Assembly (NCBI RefSeq): GCF_018408855.1
Contig: NZ_AP024325.1
Span: 1,488,001-1,552,000, forward strand
Reading direction: 5' to 3'
DNA: 64,000 bases
Origin: Caballeronia sp. NK8
GTDB taxonomy: Bacteria; Pseudomonadota; Gammaproteobacteria; Burkholderiales; Burkholderiaceae
Made by a program: the position numbers and the translations under genes. This document shows, one piece after another, positions 26,977-35,347 of this stretch (position 1 is its first letter; each line of letters starts with the position of its first letter). The notes under the pieces were generated by a model. It worked only from the letters and a program-made list of their open reading frames with translations. It had not been told where the DNA came from and searched no databases.

Positions 26977-28698
26977 ATGGGCTGGGGCTTTCGAAAGAGC
27001 ATCAAGGTCGCACCGGGAATCCGCATCAATCTCAGCAAGAGCGGAGTCAGCACCTCAATTGGCGGAAGGGGATTCACGTACAACGCGCGCGGCCGCGTAA
27101 CGACGAGCATTCCCGGCACTGGAATACGGTTCACACATAACCTGAGAGGCGCGCGGACGTCGCGCCCTGTCAGCTCAGTCCTAACAGCAAGCCGAAGCCT
27201 TGATGCGGACGGCTCGGCGCGCCTATCAAAGCGCGAGCAGGCGACGCAAGAGTTCGTGGTCAAGGTCCAGGAGCGCACCGCAAGCGCACTGGTCGACTAC
27301 TTTTTCTCTCACGGCGTTTATGTGCGCGCCGAGGACCTGAGCGATGCCGTGACCCTGGAAACGCATCAGGACTTCCTGCAATCGCTCTCACGGGAGACTG
27401 AGGCCACGACAGACGCTATCCGGCTAGCCGTTGACATCGGCTGGATCTCCCTTGCCGAGAAAGAGAAAGCGATGCGGGCGGTGTATGCGATAGAAAAGCA
27501 GTGCTCTGAGCATCAGGGCTCAAGAGCGGAGCTGAGCCAGGCGTCGTCGGTCCTGCTTACCGCAGTACGCAGCTATCCTTCGGCGCCTGCCCTGGTAAGC
27601 CCGCTCATCATCGGATTGGTGGGTGCTTTCATAACCTACGCGGTCAGTATCGGGGCTGGCCTAGGGTTGACCGCCCTCGCCCTACTGTACGGTTACGTTA
27701 ACGCATCAAAATACCTTCGCCAGCGCAACGCGACATTGACCAACGTCGAAGCCGCGGACCAATACTTCGACTCATTGCTCACCGACGAAGTCACACCCCG
27801 CCCCTCGCTTCTAGTCGGCCGCGACATTGTCCGCCCAAAGGCAATCGGTTTTGCCGCGGTAACGCTGGTTGCGACCTTGTGCGCTATCGTAACGCAATTC
27901 TCGCATCCGATTCGGACCGTCGCCGATACCGTCGAGTCGGACGCTCCCAGCCCTGCCGATACCGCCCGTACGCCTTCTCCGGTACCTCTCGCGGGAATGC
28001 CGACCACCGGCCTTTCGTGGATGGCCGGCAAGTATCCGTACGATGTCGTGAACGACCGGCGGTTCAGGGCGGCCTTCCAGGGAGTCTCTCGGGCCGATTG
28101 GAAAAAAATTGCCGACCGGCTGACCGTCGTCAATGAAGCCGGAATCCAGTCGAAGGACGGCTACCTAGTGGGTGAAGGCTGCAAGGCTCACGAATGCAAT
28201 TCCGAGAAGGCAGCGTTCGCTATCAATGAGAGCACTGGCAAAGGCGTGCTCATAGTGATGGAGACGCCGGGAAGCTCTCCCATCTTCACAACGTACCGCT
28301 GGGAGCAGCTGACCATCGGCCAAACTCCGCTGGCAGCCTGGAAGCAACAGCAACTCGCCGATTCGGTCAGTGTGTCATCGACGTCCTCGTCAGGCTCCCC
28401 CACCGATCCAGCAACCCCGACCTTCGCAGCAAGCTTCGACTGCTCCAAAGCGCGCTCGGATGCTGAGCATCTGATCTGCAGTGACGCAGAGCTTGCCGCC
28501 GCCGACGTCGATTTGGCTGCGATCTACGCGAGGGCGAAAGCAGCCGCGATGGACCAGACGGCTTTCCGCGAACGCACGCGCGCAGAGTGGAACTACCGTG
28601 AGCAGACCTGCCACGACCGTGAGTGCGTAACTCGTTGGTACGCTGACCAGAAGGTAGCGCTCAACGAGATTGCGGCGACGGGAAATGTCGGCCGGTGA
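26977..28698 (+). CDS. DUF4236 membrane protein with C-terminal LprI-like domain
   Basis: This 573-residue protein is a fusion. Residues 1-56 are a DUF4236 domain (MGWGFRKSIKVAPGIRINLS, then SIPGTGIRFT). A middle part has two hydrophobic spans (ALVSPLIIGLVGAFITYAVS and IGFAAVTLVATLCAIVTQF). The last 85 residues are an LprI/DUF1311-type domain with its cysteines (FDCSKARSDAEHLICSDAEL, EQTCHDRECVTRWYADQKVA). The LprI domain is named from a mycobacterial lysozyme inhibitor, but most family members are untested. The topology suggests the C-terminal domain is in the periplasm. A GAGGAG ribosome site supports the start. It is the first cargo gene after the transposition module, 110 bp before the KAP NTPase gene. 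Confidence 0.8.
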   Translation: MGWGFRKSIKVAPGIRINLSKSGVSTSIGGRGFTYNARGRVTTSIPGTGIRFTHNLRGARTSRPVSSVLTASRSLDADGSARLSKREQATQEFVVKVQERTASALVDYFFSHGVYVRAEDLSDAVTLETHQDFLQSLSRETEATTDAIRLAVDIGWISLAEKEKAMRAVYAIEKQCSEHQGSRAELSQASSVLLTAVRSYPSAPALVSPLIIGLVGAFITYAVSIGAGLGLTALALLYGYVNASKYLRQRNATLTNVEAADQYFDSLLTDEVTPRPSLLVGRDIVRPKAIGFAAVTLVATLCAIVTQFSHPIRTVADTVESDAPSPADTARTPSPVPLAGMPTTGLSWMAGKYPYDVVNDRRFRAAFQGVSRADWKKIADRLTVVNEAGIQSKDGYLVGEGCKAHECNSEKAAFAINESTGKGVLIVMETPGSSPIFTTYRWEQLTIGQTPLAAWKQQQLADSVSVSSTSSSGSPTDPATPTFAASFDCSKARSDAEHLICSDAELAAADVDLAAIYARAKAAAMDQTAFRERTRAEWNYREQTCHDRECVTRWYADQKVALNEIAATGNVGR

Positions 28699-28809
28699 CA
28701 GCTCTGTCCCGTCGGTCGCCGAAGTTTGTATCCGCGAGCGTAAGTGGTTTTACGCCAGCGATGAGTTCGACAAGCGATCGCACCCCGAAGAAAAGCGTGA
28801 CTCTCCACG

Positions 28810-31071
28810 ATGAAAGGCATGAACAACGAAAATAGAAACGCTCAGGTGGACGAACCCACGCTGGAGAACTCCTTGGGAAGCGACGCGCCACAAATACACC
28901 CCTCCCTTGATGAGTTCGGCTACGCGCCCTTCGCTCGCGCAATTGCTCGGGCCGTCCGAACCACTCCGAGCCCGAAGGGCTTGGTCATGGCAGTCGACGG
29001 ACCCTGGGGAGCCGGAAAGACAAGCTTACTCAACTTCGTCGCGCACTATCTGACTGAGGCTAACGCACCGCTTGCCGGTGGGCTCGTGAGCGATACGCCG
29101 GTCATTGTCGCCTTCAATCCGTGGTGGTTCGCTGATGGCGAGCAGCTCGCAATGCAGTATCTAAGGCAAATTCGGGCGCGCTTTCCGTCAGAGAATGCGA
29201 AGCTCATGGCCGTCGCAGACACGTTCGCAGAGTACGCCGACACCATCGGTTCGGCAGTCGAAAAAAGCATCGCCACGACGGGCTTCGCGATTCCCCTGCT
29301 AGGACCGGTTATCTCATGGCTTCTCAAGAAGTTCCGTCGTGCGGACAAAGACATTCCCACACTGAAGGCCGAAATATCGAAGGCGTTGAATCAATCAGGT
29401 GTCCGATTCGTCGTCTTTATCGACGACATCGATAGACTCGCGCCCGATGAGGTCCGTGAGGTATTCAAGGTCATCAAAGCGGTCGCCGACTTTCCGAACG
29501 TCGTATACCTCTTGGCGTTTGACCGGAAACTGGTCTCCGGCTCGTTGCAAGCCTCCCTTGGAATAGACAACGGCGATGCTTATCTTGAAAAGATCGTGCA
29601 GGCGCAGTTCGTCTTGCCTGCAGTTTCACATGAGCTTCTCATTCAGAAGCTGTTACGAGACCTCGATCGCCTCATCGGTACACCGGGGGACGATGAGTTT
29701 CCCGTGGATCCGGCGCATTGGGCCAACGTGCTTCATGACGGGCTGGCGTCGCTCGTTCAAACCCCTCGGGACGTCGTGCGTGTAGTCAACGCGCTCATGG
29801 TCACCTTCCCTTCAGTTCGCGGTGAAGTGAATCCGGTTGATTTTATTGCAATCGAGTTTTTGCGTGTCTTCGTTCCCGCGGCATATGCAGTCATACGTGA
29901 CAACAAAGAGAAGTTCACCGGAGTATCGGATCGCGGAAATCGCGATGAAATGGAGCGATTTCACGATGGCTGGCTTGAGTCAGTGGCAATCAAAGACCGT
30001 GGTTCAGTCAAATCGCTAGTCAAGCGCCTGTTTCCCCGCCTTCAATTCGTGTGGGACAATGTTTCATACGGTGAGAATTCACTTCGCAGATGGAGCGCAA
30101 AAGGCTTAGTGTGTACCCCCGAGAAATTCGACCGATACTTCCAGTTCAGCGTCGCCCCTGACACCCTCAGCGAACGGGAAATTCGTGCCTTCGTAAATCT
30201 CGGCGACAACGTAGATGCGCTCGCGAACGCATGGCTCGAGGCTTTCGAAGTTCGCCGCGCCGCCGGCACATGCAAGGCCAGTGACCTAATCAACGCCTTG
30301 CTTGATTTCGACGACCTTCCTGAGCCGTTCGCTCTCGCGTGCACTGAGGCTTTCTTTCGAGTCGGGGATACATTTATAGCCGACCCGCGGAACTCGCTAC
30401 CCGGATTTTTCAGCGTTCACGCTGACATTCAAGCCTTCTGGTTGATCAACCATCTCGCCGCCAGAATCCCGGACGAGTTGCGAGAAACTACATTCATCCG
30501 TCTCGCTCGCGATGGTGACGCGTTGGGAGTCGCCCTACGCCTCACGTACAGCATCACCGGGCTCACGCGGCCAGATGCGACCCAGCGGGACTCCATCTTT
30601 CAGACGTTCGCGCCTGAGGCCGTGCAGCAAATGAAGGATGCGGTGATCGCGCGCGTGCGTCACGCCGCAGAGAACAATACGCTCACCGCCCTACCGGATG
30701 TATACCTCGCATTACTCGCTTGGAGCAATTGGGTTGATGTCGCCGCGGTTCAAAATTGGCTCGAAGGCGCTCTGCGAAACGACGACACGCTGCTTAAGTT
30801 GTTGGTCGAGGCACGCCAGATTGGAACCTCTCATACGCTCGGGGAGCACACGTCACGTCGCATTGTTTCCATAAATCCCAAGACTATTGGGCAGTACCTG
30901 CCGCCGACTATCAGCCTCGAGGACCTATCCCGCCGCGTTCAGGAGGTTAGCGCTCGTCGAACTCTCAGCGATGGCGAGACTGAGGCAGTTCGCGAATTTG
31001 CACGAGGCATGGAGGAGCTCCTGAAAGCCGCGTCATCTCCTGATGATGCAACAGCGCCGGAAAAGCCATAG
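28810..31071 (+). CDS. KAP-family P-loop NTPase
   Basis: This 753-residue protein has the KAP NTPase pattern: Walker A GPWGAGKTSLL (residues 64-74), the following VIVAFNPWWFADGEQLAMQY element, Walker B VVFIDDIDRLAPDEVREVFK and VVYLLAFDRKLV. KAP proteins often have membrane helices inserted in the NTPase; here a single hydrophobic stretch (GFAIPLLGPVISWLL, about residue 165) is the only candidate. The C-terminal 400 residues are helical with no known domain. KAP NTPases occur in defence islands and in plasmid and phage exclusion, but no reaction has been fixed. The neighbours (Gabija, RES toxin) suggest defence, by association only. A second Met (residue 4) may be the true start. Confidence 0.85.
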   Translation: MKGMNNENRNAQVDEPTLENSLGSDAPQIHPSLDEFGYAPFARAIARAVRTTPSPKGLVMAVDGPWGAGKTSLLNFVAHYLTEANAPLAGGLVSDTPVIVAFNPWWFADGEQLAMQYLRQIRARFPSENAKLMAVADTFAEYADTIGSAVEKSIATTGFAIPLLGPVISWLLKKFRRADKDIPTLKAEISKALNQSGVRFVVFIDDIDRLAPDEVREVFKVIKAVADFPNVVYLLAFDRKLVSGSLQASLGIDNGDAYLEKIVQAQFVLPAVSHELLIQKLLRDLDRLIGTPGDDEFPVDPAHWANVLHDGLASLVQTPRDVVRVVNALMVTFPSVRGEVNPVDFIAIEFLRVFVPAAYAVIRDNKEKFTGVSDRGNRDEMERFHDGWLESVAIKDRGSVKSLVKRLFPRLQFVWDNVSYGENSLRRWSAKGLVCTPEKFDRYFQFSVAPDTLSEREIRAFVNLGDNVDALANAWLEAFEVRRAAGTCKASDLINALLDFDDLPEPFALACTEAFFRVGDTFIADPRNSLPGFFSVHADIQAFWLINHLAARIPDELRETTFIRLARDGDALGVALRLTYSITGLTRPDATQRDSIFQTFAPEAVQQMKDAVIARVRHAAENNTLTALPDVYLALLAWSNWVDVAAVQNWLEGALRNDDTLLKLLVEARQIGTSHTLGEHTSRRIVSINPKTIGQYLPPTISLEDLSRRVQEVSARRTLSDGETEAVREFARGMEELLKAASSPDDATAPEKP

Positions 31072-31138
31072 GGCCAATCGAGTCGCTCACGCAATTGCAC
31101 TTGCGGAGTGAACGCGCTGCGATGCGGTCGTATGGTAA

Positions 31139-33322
31139 TCACTTCTTCACTGAATTCTCGTTTGAGTCCGCGGTCTTTTCCACGCCTGACGGTCTACACG
31201 ATTGGATGAATTGCTCGCCGCCTGCATGGCGGTCGAAGACGAGTCCTCGTTTCGGATCGACATGAAAGAGCAACTGGAGGGACATGCCTGTGAAGCCGTT
31301 GAACACGACCGTCAGCGCGACCGCTTGCTCGCCCGATGCCGACGCGCGCGTCGACGCAATTACTTGGCTCATTCTCCATCGATGGCTCATATCGAGGATG
31401 GCAGCATTCCAAGCCGCGCTGTTCGGTGCAAGCGCTTTTCCTGATGTTGAGGGTAGCGACCTGTTGGCTCTCTCTCGGATGGTGGACGCATACGGGCTGT
31501 TGAGTTGAGCAGCGAGATCAATATCGCACGTGACCCCGTGGTCGGGAACGGCCTGGAGACCCGACGAAGAATCCAAACGGAGCCGCGTGAGAAGTACGTC
31601 GAACCGAAGCATTGGGTCAGCGACGTCGTCGGGCGTAGCACACATATCCAGGCCGCGTTGACGTGCGTTCGTGAATCGCGGGAGGAATATCTGGGCCTCG
31701 TCCATCTGCGGGAAACGCGCGATGATCGGTGGTATTTCCATGTAGCAGTCACGTGCTTCCGGCATGAAATCCACGAACTTCCCCTCGCTGGGAAGTCCAT
31801 TCGGACCCAGCAGCCATGTCTTAAGTCGCGGATTCACGCCGCGCCGCTCGCTTTCTTCCTCTCGCCAATCCACCCCGATGAGCGCACTTGTCCCATCACC
31901 ACGCACACGTATGAGACTCAGCGGTTCGTTCTTTTCCGTGGCATCCAGCATGAAGCGCTGGGTGGCGCCGTCGGGCCCGTCGCCGAGTCCTTGCCTCGTC
32001 ACGAGGACTTGCTTCGCAAATTCCTTTGCGGAGTTATCGGTCAGATAGTGCCCGCCCGGGTCCACACCCACGCCACGGGCAAGCACCAACACATTCGTCG
32101 CATTTCCCTGCGCATCCTTTTCGACGAGCAGGTCATGTACGAGGAAGCGGTACGCGTTGTGGACATTCTGTGTATCCAAGCCGTGAGTACGATATGCCAG
32201 AGGGGGATCGAGGCGATGCTCCAACAGCTTAGGGCCCGTGCCGTTACCAAGAGACCCTCTGTGGGTTAGCGAAATAATTTCTGCCTCGTCGCCTTTTTGC
32301 GTAATCTTTGAGACCGAGACATCGCAATCAGTCACCCCGTTAGTGCCGGTGCACTGCATCACATCGCGGCGGGATTCGAACTTCAACGCCGCGCCCTTTT
32401 CAGCGGTGCTCGAATGGAACATCTCGACTTCCAAGCTCGTGTCCGTGAATCCTGCTCGGGCGAGCGACAACAGCGGTGCATCCGAACGACCCTGCAATAC
32501 CTGGGGAGGCGTTGCCATTCGTGCATTCGGAAAGGCAACCAGATCCGCTCGAAGGGGGATGAGCGTGCCTGTCGGCGAGTCTGTCTCTTTCTCGTCGACC
32601 ATCGTTACCGAGTTGCGCTTGAACAGAAAAGCGCGTATTCCGAGATCGCGAGGATCCGCAGTGACAGTGCTCTGTGGCATAGCGCGCGCTATCACGTAGT
32701 TATCCGCGTGCTCAGGCATCGGATCATATTCAAAGTATGTCGATCTTCCGGGGCCCTTGTAGGATCCGGAGCCGCCGAGCGCCACACCAAGCAGGACTTT
32801 TTTCGCTTCCGTCTCGCAATAGCTATAGGGATCCGTCCCAGCCTCCGACTCCCCTTTAGCGTCACCGCCGCCTTCGCGCTGAATCTGCCGGCATAACCGA
32901 AAAGCCGACTCTTGCAACGCGAGGTCGCAGTCATTTTGGGTGTATCCGTAGGTTGCAAAGCCGTGCCGGTAGCAGAAGTCATGATTCACGCATGCCTGCC
33001 GAAACCGCAGACGGATGTCCGACACTCCATCGGGACGCTTGAATGCGACGTCGCCTATCGAAGGAATCGAGCAGTCAATCCCTCTCCCCTCGCCACCTAT
33101 GATCGCTTCCGTTTCCACTGAGGACGGGTAAGCGACGAACGTAGAAGGTGCTTCCGACTCGAACGGTCGCTCAAGGTTGGAATACACCTTGTTCGAGATC
33201 TTATCGGTGATCCATGTGCAACTCGATAACGCTGACCAGGCGAATACGAGAACTAGGACCCGCGCCCCTCCGCCGAAGCAGGTGGAGAACACACCGGGAC
33301 GAGAGAGCCGGATTCGATCCAT
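31139..33322 (-). CDS. Large lipoprotein with phospholipase A2-like HD motif
   Basis: This 727-residue protein starts with a lipoprotein signal peptide; LSSC places the lipid on Cys35. Near the N-terminus lies FRQACVNHDFCYRHGFATYG, with His114-Asp115 flanked by Cys111 and Cys117. This is the catalytic dyad pattern of secreted phospholipase A2 (compare CxxHDxCY, or the bacterial CxRHDFGYRN). Cys132, Cys144 and Cys169 could complete disulfides. The remaining 550 residues have no family that I recognise, and look beta-rich and periplasmic. It is the only minus-strand gene in the cargo and faces the KAP gene (67-bp gap). It could be a lipase, an effector or an envelope defence factor; the calcium-loop residues are not clear, so activity is not certain. 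Confidence 0.7.
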   Translation of the reverse strand: MDRIRLSRPGVFSTCFGGGARVLVLVFAWSALSSCTWITDKISNKVYSNLERPFESEAPSTFVAYPSSVETEAIIGGEGRGIDCSIPSIGDVAFKRPDGVSDIRLRFRQACVNHDFCYRHGFATYGYTQNDCDLALQESAFRLCRQIQREGGGDAKGESEAGTDPYSYCETEAKKVLLGVALGGSGSYKGPGRSTYFEYDPMPEHADNYVIARAMPQSTVTADPRDLGIRAFLFKRNSVTMVDEKETDSPTGTLIPLRADLVAFPNARMATPPQVLQGRSDAPLLSLARAGFTDTSLEVEMFHSSTAEKGAALKFESRRDVMQCTGTNGVTDCDVSVSKITQKGDEAEIISLTHRGSLGNGTGPKLLEHRLDPPLAYRTHGLDTQNVHNAYRFLVHDLLVEKDAQGNATNVLVLARGVGVDPGGHYLTDNSAKEFAKQVLVTRQGLGDGPDGATQRFMLDATEKNEPLSLIRVRGDGTSALIGVDWREEESERRGVNPRLKTWLLGPNGLPSEGKFVDFMPEARDCYMEIPPIIARFPQMDEAQIFLPRFTNARQRGLDMCATPDDVADPMLRFDVLLTRLRLDSSSGLQAVPDHGVTCDIDLAAQLNSPYASTIRERANRSLPSTSGKALAPNSAAWNAAILDMSHRWRMSQVIASTRASASGEQAVALTVVFNGFTGMSLQLLFHVDPKRGLVFDRHAGGEQFIQSCRPSGVEKTADSNENSVKK

Positions 33323-33801
33323 GATTCACCGCTTATTTGAGGATGACCGTTCGCCGGCCGAGCAGCGGCCGTGCATCTGACTTTAGGTGAACAGTCCAAC
33401 AAGTTCCAGCAATTGGCGGATAGAATCGTGCTTTGGCGGCTGCATTCTATGTGAAGGATTGAGCCTCGTACTTGTTCTATTTGGAGTACGAGAGAGGCAG
33501 AATTCGAGATAGGAGGGGCCCGTGCACCCGGATGGACTGCTCAGTCGGCCACCGCTCACGTCGAATCGCACGTCAAGATACAGCAACGGATCGCCAGGAC
33601 TTGCGAGTTCCAGCAGAGCAGATGAGGCGGTCGAGCGTGTCACAATATTTTTTTTTTGAGATCGAGCGCAAGCTACTCACGCTGGCACTCTCGGTCTGCT
33701 CGGAGTGAGGCTACACGTATGGTATGCATCACCAAGGCGAGCCCCGGCAGCCCCACGCTTTTGCCACTCCGCTGGTCGAACAAATTAACGAGGGGATCGA
33801 A

Positions 33802-35029
33802 GTGGGACGAGCGAAAGCATGGGCTATGGAGCAGCAGGAGAAAGGATTCTACTCGAACAGACACACGCGTCTGTAATCGTTGCATCGTCGACCTGGCACT
33901 TCGCCGCTTCATAAAGAAAGAAGGCGAAAAAGGCCTCGACTGTTCATATTGTGATGCGGACTCACAAGGCAAAAAGTCCGTTGAGTTTGACCGTTTCGTC
34001 GAGCGTGTGTTGCGGGGAATCCAAAGCGAATGGGGCGAGCCCAACAACGAAGGAGTTCCATGGGAACAGGGATGGGTTGGCGACGTTTTCGACACCTATG
34101 ACATCCTCACCGAGGAGATCGACATTGGCTTCGCACATGACAGTTTGTTCAAAGACGTTGTAAGCTCGCTGAGCGACCACCAGTGGTGCCAAAAGAATTT
34201 TTACGAGCTAGAGCCACATCAAGCACTTTCAGCAGGCTGGAAAGAATTCGCATCTGTTGTCAAGCATGAGTCACGCTACGTTTTCTTTCGCCGGGACGAC
34301 GCGCGAGCGCGATGGCGCGGAGGCGAGGAAATTCCACCGTCCGAGTTTCTTGACGCTCTTGGAGCGGTCAACGAGAGTTGCGGCTTGTATAAGACGCTCC
34401 CCGCTGGGACCGCGATAAGTCGGCTACGGCTGCACGCGGAAGACGAAAAGCTCACGAAGGCCGGAGAACTGGGCTCTCCGCCGGCCGACAAGGCGAAATT
34501 CGCAAACCGCATGAGCGCCGCAGGCATTTCAGCATTCTATGGCGCTTTTGACAAAGCGACCGCGATCGCGGAGACAACCACATCCCTGGACGAGTCCACA
34601 TGGGCAACGCTTGGTCACTTCCGTCTTCTCAAAGATATTCGTGTCGTCGACCTTACCAAACTACCTAATCTACCGGGCGTCTTCGAACCAGATTCGCGCT
34701 CTGAGCGTCAGGGGATCGTGTTCTTGCGCGACTTCCTCGACGACTTCACCGCGCCGATTAAGAAGGACGGCCGCGAGCATATCGAGTATGTACCGACGCA
34801 GGTTGTCGCCGAATATTTGAGATTCGTCCACCGCGACAGAAAAAATCGCGCAATCGACGGCGTCCTTTATAAGAGTGCTCGGCAAACAGGTTCTCAGGCA
34901 TGCGTACTGTTCGTTGGCGCTGAAGCTGCATGCGATCCTGGAGACGAAGACAGCGACAAAATTCTTGTGCTGGACTCCACTGAGACATTCGAGATACAGC
35001 CGACGCCTTCGTCCACACACTCACTCTGA
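33802..35029 (+). CDS. HEPN/RES N-terminal-domain and RES-domain toxin-like protein, 5' frameshift
   Basis: The main frame encodes a zinc-knuckle-like start (VCNRCIVD, then CSYCDA), a HEPN/RES-NTD1-type helical domain, and a RES-type domain (SRLRLHAEDE, KFANRMSAAGISAFYGAFDK and ATAIAET). RES toxins such as MbcT/Res degrade NAD+. The natural start appears to be the GTG at 33802, with AGGGG at 33791-33795. It gives GRAKAWAMEQQEKGF, the expected family beginning, but that frame hits a stop at about 33874. The rest (TRVCNRC onward) is in the +1 frame. So either the gene is inactivated by one extra base near 33850-33870, or there is a sequence error or recoding. The only uninterrupted frame starts at a TTG at 33656 with an unconvincing N-terminus. 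Confidence 0.72.
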
Positions 35030-35347
35030 AACGAGCGAGACCGGGCACATTGATCGTCGATGCATCAGTGGTCGCCCGCTTTGTGCGTTGGCATCCAGAT
35101 GAGATAACACCATAATACTGGCGGTGGCCGCCGACGACTCCTTTCCAGGGTCCGGCATCGCTAGGCCGTAGTATGGCAGCCGAGATTTGCTCGTCGGGCG
35201 AGAGAGCGCCTCGTACTTGCGGAGAATCGCTACTGCTTGTCCGCCCATAACTCAACCTCGTTAATTCGTCTTCTTCCGCTTGCTCGGCCATTTCACGGAT
35301 AATGTAGCCTAAGTCGAATGAGGCGTAAAAGCCGAACGGGGATTCGA
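35030..35347. other. Gap between RES-type gene and gajA
   Basis: No gene is supported on the plus strand. On the minus strand, about 35250-35354 reads in a protein-like way (GFYASFDLGYIIREMAEQAE) but changes frame after about 40 codons and overlaps the gajA start. It may be the remnant of a small gene such as an antitoxin; I cannot show this. Confidence 0.35.

Noticed and set aside
31505-32269. 254-codon plus-strand frame inside the PLA2-like lipoprotein gene
   Set aside because: It is antisense to a well-supported lipoprotein gene, has no family motif and is rich in His/Arg, so it is a shadow.
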